This document shows positions 38,000-48,550 of a stretch of 64,000 bases of DNA, in pieces. The translations under genes and the position numbers were made by a program. Each line of letters opens with the position of its first letter. Position 1 is the first letter of the stretch. Below the pieces are notes generated by a model. That model was not told where the DNA came from. It was given only the letters and a program-made list of their open reading frames with translations, and did no database searches. The DNA is from Shewanella sp. AS1 (lineage in GTDB: Bacteria > Pseudomonadota > Gammaproteobacteria > Enterobacterales > Shewanellaceae). The stretch covers positions 56,938 to 120,937 of the forward strand of contig NZ_JAKCLJ010000009.1 of the NCBI RefSeq assembly GCF_021412565.1, given 5' to 3'.

Positions 38000-38843
38000 C
38001 TTGTTTCAGCTCGCGATGTCTCGCCTGTACCTTATGTTTACTCTGGCTGAAGAGTTTGGCAAGTTGGTCTGTGACATAGACAGATCTGTGTTGGCCGCCT
38101 GTACAACCAATAGCAACCGTAAGGTAGCTGCGATTATTACGCTCTAAGTGAGGTAACCAGGTCCCGATAAGATTTTCTATCTGCCAGATGAATTTATTTA
38201 CCAGGGGTTGCTGGCGCAAGAAGTGCTGTACAGGTTCATCGAGTCCGGTGAGTGGGCGCAGTTCCACTTCCCAGTGAGGATTGGGCAGGAAACGCACATC
38301 AAACATAAAGTCCGCTTCCGCTGGCAGGCCATATTTAAAGCCGAAGGATTCGAAGTTGATCACCAACTCTTTATCGACCGTGCCTAGCAGTATCTCTCTG
38401 ACCTGATCGCTCAGTTCATAGATATTCAGATTGGAGGTATCGATATAGTGATCGGCCAGCTTGGCTATGGGGTCAAGCATCTTGGCTTCGAGCTTGATCG
38501 CTTCTCTTAGCGAGACCTGTGACCGGGAGAGGGGATGCAATCGACGGGTTTCGCTGTAGCGTTTTAGCAGCACCTGATCAGAGGCATCTAAGAAGAAGCT
38601 TTGCAGCTCAACCTCTTTGCCAAGGTCGGCAAACTGCTTACTCAGATGGGAGTTCTGGCCTGTCATGTTACGTACATCGACGCTGATGGCGACCAGTTCA
38701 TTACTGTCTTTGAGTTGAGCCAGTAGTGAATTCATCATCTGTAGTGGCAGATTGTCGACACAATAGTATCCGAGGTCTTCAAGCACTCGCAGTGCAACTG
38801 ATTTTCCTGAGCCTGAACGCCCCGATACTATGACTAATTTCAT
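37989..38843 (-). CDS. rapZ: RNase adapter protein RapZ
   Basis: RapZ binds GlmZ-type sRNA and presents it to RNase E, controlling glucosamine-6-phosphate synthase; it also senses amino-sugar precursors. The 284-aa protein has Walker [12 protein letters not shown], a Walker B-like region near residue 55, and the C-terminal conserved [12 protein letters not shown] and [18 protein letters not shown] (RNA-binding end). The gene overlaps ptsN by 4 bases and ptsO by 11. It is in the same cluster as in E. coli. Confidence 0.95.
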   Translation of the reverse strand: MKLVIVSGRSGSGKSVALRVLEDLGYYCVDNLPLQMMNSLLAQLKDSNELVAISVDVRNMTGQNSHLSKQFADLGKEVELQSFFLDASDQVLLKRYSETRRLHPLSRSQVSLREAIKLEAKMLDPIAKLADHYIDTSNLNIYELSDQVREILLGTVDKELVINFESFGFKYGLPAEADFMFDVRFLPNPHWEVELRPLTGLDEPVQHFLRQQPLVNKFIWQIENLIGTWLPHLERNNRSYLTVAIGCTGGQHRSVYVTDQLAKLFSQSKHKVQARHRELKQDET

Positions 38844-39283
38844 TGAGTGATCACCTGATAGAGCTGGGCTTCATCCTGGCTTTTCCTGAGCTGCTTTACT
38901 ATCGCCTTGTCATTTAGCTTTTCCGCCATGGCGGCCAAGGTGCTCAAGTGTTGCTCACATTGCTCAGCAGGAACCAATAGTGCGAATAGGATATCGACCG
39001 GCTGGTTATCTATGGCGTCAAACGCTATGGGTTCGGTACATTTGATAAATACAGCCACAGGTTGTTCGATATTGGTCAGCCGTCCGTGTGGGATGGCGAT
39101 TCCGTTGCCTATACCTGTGCTGCCCATCTTCTCTCGCGCCAACAGGCTTTCGAAAATCTCTTGCGAGGAAAGGGTTGGGTACTGGACAGCGGCTAAATCG
39201 CTGATAAGTTCCAGTACCTTTTTCTTACTGCCCGGGGTCGCGCAGGTTGTGGCCCCCGGCTGCAGGATGGTACTTAGTTCCAT
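38840..39283 (-). CDS. ptsN: Nitrogen-regulatory PTS EIIA-Ntr
   Basis: EIIA-Ntr regulates potassium uptake, phosphate and amino-sugar responses through phosphorylation by NPr. The 147-aa PTS-IIA fold protein has the phospho-His in [12 protein letters not shown]. It lies two bases after hpf and overlaps rapZ by 4 bases. The order rpoN-hpf-ptsN-rapZ-ptsO is the standard one in gammaproteobacteria. Confidence 0.94.
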   Translation of the reverse strand: MELSTILQPGATTCATPGSKKKVLELISDLAAVQYPTLSSQEIFESLLAREKMGSTGIGNGIAIPHGRLTNIEQPVAVFIKCTEPIAFDAIDNQPVDILFALLVPAEQCEQHLSTLAAMAEKLNDKAIVKQLRKSQDEAQLYQVITQ

Positions 39284-39285
39284 CG

Positions 39286-39573
39286 TTAATGTTTAGTAAG
39301 CTTCTCTTTATGTTTAATTACCTGACGATCCAGTTTATCTATCAGGGCGTCTATTGCGGCATACATATCCGCATGTTCCGATGTCGCGAAAACTTCTCCA
39401 CCTCGAAGATGTAACTTTGCCTCAACTTTTTGCAGCAATTTTTCGACATTTAAAACAACGTGCACATTATTGATCTGATCGAAATGTCGTTCAAGCTTTG
39501 AAAACTTCTCTTCAACATAGTTCCGTAGAGATTGGGTGATCTCGATATGGTGCCCAGTCAGGTTAATTTGCAT
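39286..39573 (-). CDS. hpf: Ribosome hibernation promoting factor HPF (short form)
   Basis: Short HPF helps to form inactive 100S ribosomes in stationary phase. At 95 aa it equals the E. coli HPF. It starts MQINLTGHHIEITQSLRNYV and carries the basic stretch and helices of the S30AE fold. It lies between rpoN (29-base gap) and ptsN (2-base gap). Confidence 0.95.
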   Translation of the reverse strand: MQINLTGHHIEITQSLRNYVEEKFSKLERHFDQINNVHVVLNVEKLLQKVEAKLHLRGGEVFATSEHADMYAAIDALIDKLDRQVIKHKEKLTKH

Positions 39574-39602
39574 AAAATCAGTCCTCCGGTTTCCCTTGTT
39601 GA

Positions 39603-41090
39603 TTATAGATTTTTACGCTGATTCGATGGTGGGATCAGCATAGCCTCACGATATTTGGCGATCGTACGTCTGGCGACTTTGATGCCTTGCTCGGCGAGCA
39701 GTTGTGCCATCTTGCTGTCACTTAATGGCTTTTGTTGGTTCTCAGCGGCCACCAGTTTCTTGATAAAGGCACGGATCGCCGTCGACGAACATTCTCCGCC
39801 ATCGTCGGTACCGACATGGCTGGAGAAAAAGTATTTCAACTCAAAAATCCCTCTTGGGGTATGCATATATTTCTGTGTGGTCACCCTGGATATGGTGGAC
39901 TCATGCATCTCTACGGCTTCGGCGATATCGTTGAGCACCATAGGTTTCATCGCCTCTTCACCAAACTCAAAAAAGCCCTGCTGGAAATCGACAATACAGT
40001 TGGCGACCTTAAGCAGGGTCTCATTACGGCTTTCCAGACTCTTGATAAACCACTTGGCTTCCTGCAGATGGCCACGAATAAACTGGCTATCGGCTTGGCT
40101 CTTGGTGCTGCGAGCCATGGAGGCGTAATGCTGGTTTACATTAATCTTAGGCGTGCTGTCGGGATTTAGCTCAACCACCCAGCGGCCTTTTTTCTTGCTG
40201 ACGGTGACATCGGGGATCACATACTCATCACGGCTGGCGGTTATGGCTAAACCTGGGCGTGGGTTGAGGGTCTGGATCAAGGCGATGGCATCCCGCAGCT
40301 CATCTTCTTTGAGTTTAGTTTTTCGCATCAATAAGCGAAAGTCACGACTGGCAATTAGATCTAAATGCTCATCGATAAGCAGTTTGGCATTGGTAATATT
40401 GGGTGTGTTATCACTGTATTGTGCCAGTTGCAGTAGCAAACATTCACGCAGATCCCGGGCGGCAACGCCTATGGGATCGAAATGCTGTACCCGTTTTAAA
40501 ACGGCTTCCACTTCGTCGAGTTCGATATCGGGATTGCCCATGGCCTCGAGGATATCGTCACAGGTTTGGGTGAGGTAACCGCGCTCATCGATCGCCTCTA
40601 TGATGGCGGTCGCTATGGCTAAGTCGTTGTCAGAAAAGGGAGTGAGGTTCTTTTGCCACTCTAAATGCTCATAGAGGCCCTCGCTAGTCTCGCCCTGGAA
40701 TGGGATGTCGTCATCGCGCATGGCACCTGAGCTGGAGTTGGGGGAGGCGGTATAAACCTCATCCCAGGTGGTGTCTATGGGGAGATCGTCCGGCATGGAG
40801 TCCTGATTGAGCGCATCTGAGGTCTCGACTCCCGAGCTGTCCTGATTCGAGTCGAGCGGCTTGGCGTCATCGAAATCATAACTGGTGTCATTGTCGTTGA
40901 CTATCTCTTTGGTGTCATTATTGTCAGCTTCCAGTTCATCATCCAACTCTAGCAAGGGGTTAGATTCTAAGGCTTGCTGTATCTCTTGTTGCAGCTCTAA
41001 CGATGACAGTTGTAACAGCCTGATTGCCTGCTGTAACTGAGGGGTCATAGTCAGGTGTTGACCCATTTTGAGCTGAAGTGACGCTTTCAT
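39603..41090 (-). CDS. rpoN: RNA polymerase sigma-54 factor RpoN
   Basis: Sigma-54 directs RNA polymerase to -24/-12 promoters that need enhancer-binding activators. The 495-aa protein has the N-terminal activator region ([20 protein letters not shown]), an acidic middle (about 50-120), the core-binding domain and the RpoN box [16 protein letters not shown] at the C-terminus. It follows lptB in the same direction with a 118-base gap. In this organism it probably controls flagellar and nitrogen genes. Confidence 0.96.
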   Translation of the reverse strand: MKASLQLKMGQHLTMTPQLQQAIRLLQLSSLELQQEIQQALESNPLLELDDELEADNNDTKEIVNDNDTSYDFDDAKPLDSNQDSSGVETSDALNQDSMPDDLPIDTTWDEVYTASPNSSSGAMRDDDIPFQGETSEGLYEHLEWQKNLTPFSDNDLAIATAIIEAIDERGYLTQTCDDILEAMGNPDIELDEVEAVLKRVQHFDPIGVAARDLRECLLLQLAQYSDNTPNITNAKLLIDEHLDLIASRDFRLLMRKTKLKEDELRDAIALIQTLNPRPGLAITASRDEYVIPDVTVSKKKGRWVVELNPDSTPKINVNQHYASMARSTKSQADSQFIRGHLQEAKWFIKSLESRNETLLKVANCIVDFQQGFFEFGEEAMKPMVLNDIAEAVEMHESTISRVTTQKYMHTPRGIFELKYFFSSHVGTDDGGECSSTAIRAFIKKLVAAENQQKPLSDSKMAQLLAEQGIKVARRTIAKYREAMLIPPSNQRKNL

Positions 41091-41208
41091 CTTACTGCCA
41101 TTTCCTTGTTTCTATTTATAAAGCAAGAAAGCCGATTTAATAATGTAGAGTGATGCTATCGGGAGATTTTTGGCCAGCTTGGCACAAACCATGCTTACTT
41201 ATCTTTAA

Positions 41209-41940
41209 CTATAGCCTGAATTGTTCGCCTAAGTATACAGCCCTTACTTGCTGGTTATCTAAGATTTGAGCAGGAGTGCCTTCGGCGATCAAGTTTCCGT
41301 GGCTAACTATGTAGGCTTTTTCACAAACATCCAGGGTTTCGCGCACGTTATGATCTGTGATCAGTACCCCGAGTCCCCGATTTTTCAGCTGTTCGATGAT
41401 TTTTTTAATGTCGATAACCGAAATTGGATCGACGCCGGCGAAGGGTTCGTCCAAGAGGATAAACTTAGGGTTAGCGGCCAGTGCGCGGGCGATCTCGACT
41501 CGGCGACGCTCCCCGCCCGAGAGCGCCATGCCTAAGCTGTCGCGAATATGGGTGATATTAAACTCTTCCAGCAGGTGCTCTAACTCCTCTTCGCGGCCAT
41601 CATTATTGATATCGCGACGGGTTTGCAGCACGGCCATGATGTTATCTCTGACGCTCAGTTTGCGAAAGATACTGGCTTCTTGCGGCAGGTAGCCTATCCC
41701 CTTGCGCGCCCGAAGGTGCATAGGGTCTAGGGTAAGGTTATCTTCATCGATGAAGATCTGTCCCTTATCGCTTTTGACTAGGCCGACAACCATATAAAAG
41801 GTGGTGGTTTTCCCTGCGCCATTGGGGCCGAGTAGACCGACGATTTGGCCGGTCTTGACCATCAGGCTCACATCTTGCACCACGGCACGATTTTTATAGC
41901 TCTTGGCAAGATTGGTCGCTTTTAGGGTGAGATCTGTCAT
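41209..41940 (-). CDS. lptB: LPS export ABC transporter ATPase LptB
   Basis: LptB powers extraction of lipopolysaccharide from the inner membrane with LptFG. The 243-aa protein has Walker [12 protein letters not shown], the [16 protein letters not shown] signature, Walker [14 protein letters not shown] and the H-loop DHNVRE. It overlaps lptA by 4 bases. Order kdsD-kdsC-lptC-lptA-lptB is standard. Confidence 0.97.
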   Translation of the reverse strand: MTDLTLKATNLAKSYKNRAVVQDVSLMVKTGQIVGLLGPNGAGKTTTFYMVVGLVKSDKGQIFIDEDNLTLDPMHLRARKGIGYLPQEASIFRKLSVRDNIMAVLQTRRDINNDGREEELEHLLEEFNITHIRDSLGMALSGGERRRVEIARALAANPKFILLDEPFAGVDPISVIDIKKIIEQLKNRGLGVLITDHNVRETLDVCEKAYIVSHGNLIAEGTPAQILDNQQVRAVYLGEQFRL

Positions 41941-42470
41941 TGCTTCTCCTGCTTAGGCTGGTCTTTGACAGGCAGCGCTTCCTGATAGTTCTCGGGTTTG
42001 ATTATGGTGATCACCCGATCGCCCTCTTTACTCTCGGCGATCAGTTGTTGCAACTCTATGTTGTAACGGATCTGATTCCCTGTCACCTGACTGCCGTCTT
42101 GTTCTAAGGTGGCATTGCCCAGCAAGGTTAGGGTGCGGGTGGAGAGTTCATAGCGGATCTCATTGGCGCTGGCCGAGGCGGGACGACCATCTTCCATGAT
42201 TTGCGAATAGGTGGCTGGTTTGCCTGTGGCAACCAGTATCTTGCCGCTGTCATTCTCTTTGGTGAAGGCTCGCAGTTCATCGGCTTTAATCTTGATTGAG
42301 CCCTGGGAGATCTCAACCGGACCATGAAAGATGACCTGGTTATTCTTGATATCGGCTTCCTGGCTCGCCGCAGAGATCTTAACCTCCTGCAAAAGGTCGG
42401 CTTCATTGGCCATACTGGTAAAAGCGCACAGGCTTAAGGCGCCGGCAAGGAGCAGTTTATTTAGTTTCAT
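41937..42470 (-). CDS. lptA: LPS transport periplasmic protein LptA
   Basis: LptA forms the periplasmic bridge that carries LPS between LptC and LptD. The 177-aa protein has a signal peptide ([10 protein letters not shown]) and OstA-type beta-jellyroll repeats ([19 protein letters not shown]). It overlaps lptC by 14 bases and lptB by 4 bases. Confidence 0.94.
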   Translation of the reverse strand: MKLNKLLLAGALSLCAFTSMANEADLLQEVKISAASQEADIKNNQVIFHGPVEISQGSIKIKADELRAFTKENDSGKILVATGKPATYSQIMEDGRPASASANEIRYELSTRTLTLLGNATLEQDGSQVTGNQIRYNIELQQLIAESKEGDRVITIIKPENYQEALPVKDQPKQEKQ

Positions 42471-43014
42471 ATGTTCCTTCTATCTGACTGTTCAGTCGTA
42501 CATTTTGGGCATTGAGATCGGCTCGTAGGCCTTTACCTGTGATCAGAAAGTCTTTGCCTGTGATCTTAATGCTATGATCTGATGTCATTATCATAGTATT
42601 TAGATCCAACTCTAGGTAGTTGGTCTCTATTGTCTGGATCGGTTCTTCAGGGCTGATGGCATCAATAATAACATCATTTTCCAGGGTGACTTTTCCCTTG
42701 TTTTTATCCAAAGTGCCCTTAGTGGATCTTAGACGCCATTGAGCATTGCCACTATCGGGATAAACCAGATACACAGGCTCGGAGAAATAGGTCATGTTCT
42801 GCTCAGAGTAAAACTCCATGTGGCTGGCACTGACCCGGCTGTTTACCTGTCCCAGCTCATCGAACTGCACACTCTGTAGATTATTGACTATATAATCGGG
42901 GCGATCCGAGACTGTGGTGACCTCGCCTTGAGTGCTGCGCTTCACCTGCACCTGCCAGTAGAGTATCAGGGCGGCGCTGAAGAAGGCTAAGATGGCGAGT
43001 GTAACCCTGTTCAT
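42457..43014 (-). CDS. lptC: LPS export protein LptC
   Basis: LptC is a single-span inner-membrane protein that receives LPS from LptB2FG and passes it to LptA. The 185-aa protein has an N-terminal membrane helix (VTLAILAFFSAALILYWQ) and the periplasmic jellyroll (MTYFSEPVYLVYPDSGNAQW). It overlaps kdsC by 4 bases. Confidence 0.93.
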   Translation of the reverse strand: MNRVTLAILAFFSAALILYWQVQVKRSTQGEVTTVSDRPDYIVNNLQSVQFDELGQVNSRVSASHMEFYSEQNMTYFSEPVYLVYPDSGNAQWRLRSTKGTLDKNKGKVTLENDVIIDAISPEEPIQTIETNYLELDLNTMIMTSDHSIKITGKDFLITGKGLRADLNAQNVRLNSQIEGTYETK

Positions 43015-43562
43015 ATACTCATTCCATGGGCAGAGTCGAACTTATCTTGACTCAAGAGAATAAGATCTGTCAGTTCTCTTAGGGCACCGTGGCCACCTTT
43101 AATGCAGGTGATCATATCCACATGCTGTTTCACATAGGGATGACCGTCGGCGACACACACAGATAAACCTACTTTTTGCATCACAGGCAGATCCACCATG
43201 TCATCACCTATATAGGCGACCTGCTCGGGTGTGACTTGATAGTGTTTAAGCAGTGTTTCATAGGGCTCCAGCTTGTTGTCTACGCCCTGGTAGATATGAG
43301 TTACTCCCAGTGCCGTCATGCGATCTTCGACGATTTTCGACTTACGGCCAGTGATAATGGCTACGGGAATATCGCTGGTCAGCAGTGAACGCACACCATA
43401 ACCATCGCGAGTGTGGAAGGTTTTGAGCTCATCGCCCGAATTACTCATATAGACAAGACCATCGGAAAAGACGCCATCCACATCGCAGATAAGCAGTTTG
43501 ATCTGTTTTGCTTTATTCCAGAGGGCATCGCTGATGGGGCCATAGAAACCTTGATGTGCCAT
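43011..43562 (-). CDS. kdsC: 3-deoxy-D-manno-octulosonate 8-phosphate phosphatase KdsC
   Basis: KdsC removes phosphate from Kdo-8-phosphate, giving Kdo for the LPS inner core. The 183-aa HAD-family protein has LICDVDGVFSDG (nucleophile Asp), ITGRKSKIVEDR and IGDDMVDLPVM motifs. It sits between kdsD (2-base gap) and lptC. Confidence 0.95.
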   Translation of the reverse strand: MAHQGFYGPISDALWNKAKQIKLLICDVDGVFSDGLVYMSNSGDELKTFHTRDGYGVRSLLTSDIPVAIITGRKSKIVEDRMTALGVTHIYQGVDNKLEPYETLLKHYQVTPEQVAYIGDDMVDLPVMQKVGLSVCVADGHPYVKQHVDMITCIKGGHGALRELTDLILLSQDKFDSAHGMSI

Positions 43563-43564
43563 GA

Positions 43565-44542
43565 TTAGATCACTCCCGCCTTGACCAGGTCTAGCATATT
43601 AAGTGCGCCAATTGGGCGCTGCTGATTATCTATCACAATTAAGCCGTTGATCTGTTTCTTATCCATAATCGCGAGGGCTTCGGCGGCTAAGATATTGTCG
43701 CTGACAGTGACACAGCCATGGGTCATCACCTGATTGATGGCTGTGGTGCGCAGGTTTATCTCGGCATCGATCACCCGGCGCAGATCGCCATCGGTAAAGA
43801 TACCCACTAAGAACCCCTTGTCATCGGTAACGGCCGTCATCCCGAGTCCTTTCTTGGAGATCTCATACAGGGCTTCGGTAATGCCGATATCTTGCTGCAC
43901 TAACGGCAGTTCGCTGCCACTGTGCATCACATCGCTCACCTTAAGCAGCAGTTTACGGCCTAAGCTGCCACCGGGGTGGGAGAGGGCAAAATCATCTTTG
44001 GTAAAGCCGCGTGCCTGCAACAGTGCAACGGCCAGGGCATCACCCATCACTAGGGTTGCCGTGGTGCTGGAGGTGGGAGCTAGGCCCAGTGGGCAGGCTT
44101 CTTCCGGTACTTCGATACACAGGTGCACGGCTGAGTGTTTTGCCATGCTGGAGTTTGGGTTACCTGTCACAGCAATTACCGGCAGTCCCATGCGCTTGAT
44201 AACGGGCATCAGAGTTAAAATCTCATCAGCCTCTCCCGAGTTAGAAATAGAGAGAATGATATCGTTTTCACTCAGCACCCCAAGATCGCCGTGACTGGCT
44301 TCACCTGGATGAACGAAAAAGGCGGGGGTGCCGGTACTGGCCAGGGTGGCGGAAATTTTATTGCCTATATGACCGGATTTCCCCATGCCCATGACGATCA
44401 CTTTCCCTGTACAGGAGAAGATCAGTTGGCATGCCTTGGCAAACTCGATTGAATCGACATATTGGTACAGGTTATCCAACGCATTGCGTTCGATATCGAT
44501 AACATTGCGTCCCCATTGACGTAATTGATTTGCATCTACCAT
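43565..44542 (-). CDS. kdsD: Arabinose 5-phosphate isomerase KdsD
   Basis: KdsD converts ribulose 5-phosphate to arabinose 5-phosphate, the first step of Kdo synthesis. The 325-aa protein has an SIS domain (GMGKSGHIGNKISATLASTG) and two C-terminal CBS domains (from about residue 210, with VMTHGCVTVSDNILAAEALAI). It starts the kdsD-kdsC-lptCAB run. The upstream CaCA antiporter gene is 35 bases away. Confidence 0.95.
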   Translation of the reverse strand: MVDANQLRQWGRNVIDIERNALDNLYQYVDSIEFAKACQLIFSCTGKVIVMGMGKSGHIGNKISATLASTGTPAFFVHPGEASHGDLGVLSENDIILSISNSGEADEILTLMPVIKRMGLPVIAVTGNPNSSMAKHSAVHLCIEVPEEACPLGLAPTSSTTATLVMGDALAVALLQARGFTKDDFALSHPGGSLGRKLLLKVSDVMHSGSELPLVQQDIGITEALYEISKKGLGMTAVTDDKGFLVGIFTDGDLRRVIDAEINLRTTAINQVMTHGCVTVSDNILAAEALAIMDKKQINGLIVIDNQQRPIGALNMLDLVKAGVI

Positions 44543-44577
44543 CTTCTTTTCTCTCTATATATCTCTGTCGCGCCTTA

Positions 44578-45537
44578 TTAGGATAGGAAAACGGCCGTTT
44601 GGTAGGCGATAAAAGTGATTAATAACATAACACCGTGCCAAGGTTTCAACTGACGAGCTTTACCTGTCGATAAGACCAGTATGGCTAAGGCTGCGCTGGT
44701 TGCCATCACCATATAGAAGTCACGCGTACTGGCGGCGGCATCTATCTCGCCTGGAGCTATCAATGCCGGAATGGCCAATACGGCTAAAATATTAAACAGA
44801 TTCGAGCCGACAATATTGCCTATGGCCAGGTCGTCCTCTTTCTTGAGTACGCCGGCGACACAGGCGGCGAGTTCCGGCAGGCTGGTACCGACGGCGATAA
44901 TAGTCAGTCCTATCACCAGATCTGACAGCTGATAGGCTTTGGCTATGCCCACCGCCCCTTGTACCATCCAGTCTGCCGAGAGCGGCAACAGCACAATACC
45001 CACAATTAACCAGAAAATTGCCTTTAAGGTTGGCACATCTTTGGGCACTTCGCTCTCGGCTTCATCGACCAAAGGATCACTCGTCTTGTTGCTGATGGCA
45101 TGCCAGATAAGGTATCCCATCAGCAGCAGGAATAAGCCCATTAAGATGACCCCGTCGAGGCGACTGAGCTGGCCATCAAACATTAGATAACCCGCTAAGG
45201 CGGTGCCTCCCAACATCATGGGGATCTCCCGCTTCAATGTTTGTGAGGTGACGGCAATGGCGCCAAGTAGGGCGGTTATCCCTAAGATTAGGGTAATATT
45301 GGCGATATTTGAGCCTAACACATTACCAATTGCTGTATCTGTCATGCCTTCCATCGATGCCGTGGCCGCAACAAACATTTCTGGTGCAGAGCTGCCCATG
45401 GCGACAATGGTTAAACCGATCAGCATGGGCGGCAGCCCCAGATTGCGGGCAAATGCGGCGGCGCCGTAGACAAATTTGTCGGCACTCCAGACCAAGGCGG
45501 CAAGTCCGGCTACCAAAAGAAAGATATTAAATAGCAT
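44578..45537 (-). CDS. yrbG: Calcium/sodium:proton antiporter-family protein YrbG
   Basis: This CaCA-superfamily exchanger has two alpha repeats, with the motifs IVAMGSSAPEMF and IIAVGTSLPELAACVAGV. Length 319 aa and ten predicted helices fit the family. In E. coli the homologous yrbG gene precedes kdsD in the same order. The ion is inferred, not proven. It is divergent from mlaF. Confidence 0.9.
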   Translation of the reverse strand: MLFNIFLLVAGLAALVWSADKFVYGAAAFARNLGLPPMLIGLTIVAMGSSAPEMFVAATASMEGMTDTAIGNVLGSNIANITLILGITALLGAIAVTSQTLKREIPMMLGGTALAGYLMFDGQLSRLDGVILMGLFLLLMGYLIWHAISNKTSDPLVDEAESEVPKDVPTLKAIFWLIVGIVLLPLSADWMVQGAVGIAKAYQLSDLVIGLTIIAVGTSLPELAACVAGVLKKEDDLAIGNIVGSNLFNILAVLAIPALIAPGEIDAAASTRDFYMVMATSAALAILVLSTGKARQLKPWHGVMLLITFIAYQTAVFLS

Positions 45538-45703
45538 TGAGAGTCATAATTATTTGAATGTCTGGGGCGCATTTTCGCCGTAATTGAACAAAATTGAAAG
45601 TATTGCGATAAGATAGTGTCGATTCGGTTGTGCACAATTGGTCAATTTCGTACAATTTGCCTCTTTTGTGGCATTTTATCCTGCATTCTTTTAGGTCTTT
45701 GTT

Positions 45704-46531
45704 ATGAGTCATAAACAGGTAAGTGATGACATCAAGCCCCTGGTCGAGATAAGTAATCTCGGCTTTAGTCGTGGCAAACATGTGATTTATGAAGATGTTA
45801 GCCTGTCTATCCCACGAGGCAAAGTTACTGCCATCATGGGGCCCAGTGGTATAGGTAAAACCACCCTCTTAAAGCTTATCGGCGGTCAACTGCAGCCAGA
45901 GCAGGGGCAGATTTTGGTCGATGGCATAGATGTCCATCAATGTAACCGCAGCCAGTTGTTTGCCCTGCGTAAGCGAATGAGCATGTTGTTTCAGAGCGGC
46001 GCCCTATTTACCGACATGAACGTATTCGATAACGTTGCCTTCGCGCTGCGTGAACATTCAGATCTTCCCGAAGCCATTATTAAACGCATAGTGCTGATGA
46101 AGCTTGAAGCCGTCGGTCTTCGCGGCGCGGCGAATATGATGCCAAGCGAACTGTCTGGCGGGATGCAAAGACGTGCGGCGCTGGCAAGGGCTATCGCCTT
46201 GGAGCCTGAGCTGATCCTCTATGATGAACCCTTTGCTGGCCAGGATCCTATCTCTATGGGGGTGCTGGTAAAGCTTATTCGTGAATTGAGCGATGCGTTG
46301 AATTTAACCTCGGTCGTGGTGTCTCACGATGTGCAGGAGGTGCTGAGTATTGCCGATTATGTGTATGTCCTGGCCGACAAGCGGGTGATCGCCCATGGCA
46401 CACCAGAGAGTTTACGACAGGCGGATAATCCTCAATTGAAACAGTTTATTGGTGGAGAACCGGATGGTCCTGTACCGTTTCATTTTCCCGCTCAAGATTA
46501 CCAAAAGGAGATGTTAGGTGAGCTTGACTGA
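45704..46531 (+). CDS. mlaF: Phospholipid ABC transporter ATP-binding protein MlaF
   Basis: MlaF powers retrograde or anterograde phospholipid movement that keeps the outer membrane asymmetric. The 275-aa protein has Walker [12 protein letters not shown], the [16 protein letters not shown] signature, Walker [14 protein letters not shown] and a C-terminal extension that binds MlaB. It overlaps mlaE by 14 bases and starts the mla operon. Confidence 0.96.
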   Translation: MSHKQVSDDIKPLVEISNLGFSRGKHVIYEDVSLSIPRGKVTAIMGPSGIGKTTLLKLIGGQLQPEQGQILVDGIDVHQCNRSQLFALRKRMSMLFQSGALFTDMNVFDNVAFALREHSDLPEAIIKRIVLMKLEAVGLRGAANMMPSELSGGMQRRAALARAIALEPELILYDEPFAGQDPISMGVLVKLIRELSDALNLTSVVVSHDVQEVLSIADYVYVLADKRVIAHGTPESLRQADNPQLKQFIGGEPDGPVPFHFPAQDYQKEMLGELD

Positions 46532-47303
46532 TCAGATTGCCAATCTGGGGCGTAGTGCCATCGAGAATGTGCTTGGCCTGGGCCGAGCCGGTTTGATGTT
46601 GTGGGGAGCGGTCGTCAGATGGCCTCAGCCACGAAAAGGATTGCCGTTATTGGTACGCCAGCTCTATGTGGTCGGCGTGCAGTCTATGGTGATCATCCTG
46701 GTCTCAGGTCTGTTTATCGGCATGGTATTGGCGCTACAAGGCTATAATATTTTAGTGGGTTTCGGCACAGAAGAGAGTTTAGGGCCCATGGTGGCGCTGA
46801 GTCTGCTGCGTGAGCTGGGACCTGTGGTGACCGCATTGCTGTTTGCTGGGCGCGCCGGTTCGGCGCTGACGGCCGAAATTGGCCTGATGAAGAGCACAGA
46901 GCAGCTTTCCAGTCTCGAGATGATGGCGATCGATCCTCTGCGGCAGATCATCGCGCCCCGCTTTTGGGCTGGGGTAATAAGCTTGCCCTTATTGGCCTTG
47001 ATGTTTACCGCTGTGGGTATCTATGGCGGCCACTTAGTTGGGGTTGAATGGAAAGGGATCGATGCTGGCAGCTTCTGGTCGATTTTGCAGGCATCGGTAG
47101 AGTGGCGTCAGGATATAGTGAACTGCCTGATTAAGAGCGCTGTGTTTGCCGTGGTTGTTACCTGGATAGCCTTGTACCGTGGTTATCATGTGATCCCAAA
47201 TCCGGAAGGGATCAGCCGGGCGACCACACAGACTGTAGTGCAGTCGAGCCTGGCGGTATTAGCGTTAGATTTTTTGTTGACGGCCGTGATGTTTGGCCGT
47301 TAA
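46518..47303 (+). CDS. mlaE: Phospholipid ABC transporter permease MlaE
   Basis: MlaE is the membrane core of the MlaFEDB complex. The 261-aa protein has about five to six helices with [20 protein letters not shown] and [20 protein letters not shown], the conserved cytoplasmic loop of MlaE permeases. A GTG start at 46518 has GGAG (AAAAGGAGATG) upstream and overlaps mlaF. Confidence 0.95.
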   Translation: MSLTDQIANLGRSAIENVLGLGRAGLMLWGAVVRWPQPRKGLPLLVRQLYVVGVQSMVIILVSGLFIGMVLALQGYNILVGFGTEESLGPMVALSLLRELGPVVTALLFAGRAGSALTAEIGLMKSTEQLSSLEMMAIDPLRQIIAPRFWAGVISLPLLALMFTAVGIYGGHLVGVEWKGIDAGSFWSILQASVEWRQDIVNCLIKSAVFAVVVTWIALYRGYHVIPNPEGISRATTQTVVQSSLAVLALDFLLTAVMFGR

Positions 47304-47366
47304 TCGAAGTTTATGGATGAACCTGAGCACAGTTTAACTGATGCATTTGAATGAGTGGTTGTGAGT

Positions 47367-47837
47367 ATGTTGACTCGAAAAATAGAATTGTTGGTGGGAC
47401 TGTTTATTCTCTCTGGCTTATTGGCATTTTTGGTCCTGGTGTTTAACGTGGCCAATGTTGAGGTCAAGCCGGGTCAAAGTCATTACACCTTGTATGCTAA
47501 ATTCAGCAATATAGGGGGACTCAAGGTGCGCTCACCTGTCAAAGTCGGCGGTGTGGTTGTCGGCCGTGTAAGCAATATTCATCTGGATCCTCAAGAGTTG
47601 GTGGCCGTGGTCGAGTTGTCTATGGATAAAGAGTATGATCAGTTCCCCGACACCAGCAGCCTGTCGATTTTGACATCTGGTCTGCTGGGCGAACAGTTCC
47701 TGGGGCTGACCCCTGGGTTTGTTATGGACGATGTGGCTATGCTCAAGGATGGGGATCGCATCAATGATACTCATTCGGCCTTAGTGCTTGAAGATCTGAT
47801 AGGCCAGTTCTTATACAGTGTAAAATCCAAAGAGTAA
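47367..47837 (+). CDS. mlaD: Phospholipid transport MCE protein MlaD
   Basis: MlaD is a single-span MCE protein that forms a hexameric ring holding phospholipid. From ATG 47367 it is 156 aa, with an N-terminal helix (IELLVGLFILSGLLAFLVLV) and one MCE domain (LYAKFSNIGGLKVRSPVKVG). E. coli MlaD is longer at the C-terminus (183 aa). A GTG twelve bases upstream is possible, but the ATG matches family starts. Confidence 0.94.
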   Translation: MLTRKIELLVGLFILSGLLAFLVLVFNVANVEVKPGQSHYTLYAKFSNIGGLKVRSPVKVGGVVVGRVSNIHLDPQELVAVVELSMDKEYDQFPDTSSLSILTSGLLGEQFLGLTPGFVMDDVAMLKDGDRINDTHSALVLEDLIGQFLYSVKSKE

Positions 47838-47852
47838 GTAGTAGGGATTATT

Positions 47853-48548
47853 ATGAAATCATTATGGAAACTTATGTTGGGCATGGTCGCCCTATCGATT
47901 AGCCTGAGTGTTTTTTCTGCGGAGGCTCAGTCTCAAGAGGCCAAGTCTCAAGAGGCCAAATCTCAAGAGGCTATGATAAATAGCCAAGATCCCTATGCCA
48001 TGGTCGAATCTGTGGCCAATAAGACTTTTGCCCGTTTTCATCAGGATATTGACTTGATTAAGTCTAATCCTGACCACCTTAAGCGGATAGTCTCAGAAGA
48101 GTTGATGCCCTATATTGACTATAAATATGCGGCCTATAAGGTGATGGGCAGCCACCTTAGAGAGAGCACACCTGAGCAGCGGGAAGCATTTGCCGAGGCG
48201 TTTAAGGGGTATCTTATCGCCACCTATGCTCAGGCGTTTACCGAATACACCAACCAGGCCGTAGAATTCGAGCCTGCCAAGAATTTTTCCAATGAAAAAA
48301 TGGTGGATGTGAATGTGCAGATCATTGAGCAGGGCCGTCCACCCATTAAACTGCAATTTCGGGCGCGTCGTTTAAAAGATGACAGCTGGAAGGCGTTTGA
48401 TCTGGTTGCCGAGGGGGTGAGTCTGCTCTCTTCTAAGAGTGCCGAGCTGACTAACCTTATTCGCCAGCAGGGAATCGATCATGTGATTGGTCTGCTTAAA
48501 CAGCATGGCGATAGCCACATCAGCCTGCAGAAAAAGGGTAGCAAGTAA
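47853..48548 (+). CDS. mlaC: Phospholipid-binding periplasmic protein MlaC
   Basis: MlaC shuttles phospholipid across the periplasm between MlaA-OmpF and MlaFEDB. The 231-aa protein has a signal peptide (SISLSVFSAEA), then the NTF2-like MlaC fold (IDLIKSNPDHLKRIVSEEL, EQREAFAEAFKGYL). Just after the signal peptide lie three copies of a five-residue unit SQEAK, from a 15-base tandem repeat. mlaC is 15 bases after mlaD. Confidence 0.94.
   Translation: MKSLWKLMLGMVALSISLSVFSAEAQSQEAKSQEAKSQEAMINSQDPYAMVESVANKTFARFHQDIDLIKSNPDHLKRIVSEELMPYIDYKYAAYKVMGSHLRESTPEQREAFAEAFKGYLIATYAQAFTEYTNQAVEFEPAKNFSNEKMVDVNVQIIEQGRPPIKLQFRARRLKDDSWKAFDLVAEGVSLLSSKSAELTNLIRQQGIDHVIGLLKQHGDSHISLQKKGSK
47931..47975 (+). 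repeat. 15-base tandem repeat in mlaC
   Basis: Three copies of a 15-base unit (TCTCAAGAGGCCAAG and variants) at 47931-47945, 47946-47960 and 47961-47975 encode SQEAK, SQEAK, SQEAM right after the signal peptide. The number of copies could vary between strains without breaking the frame. Confidence 0.85.
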
Positions 48549-48550
48549 TT

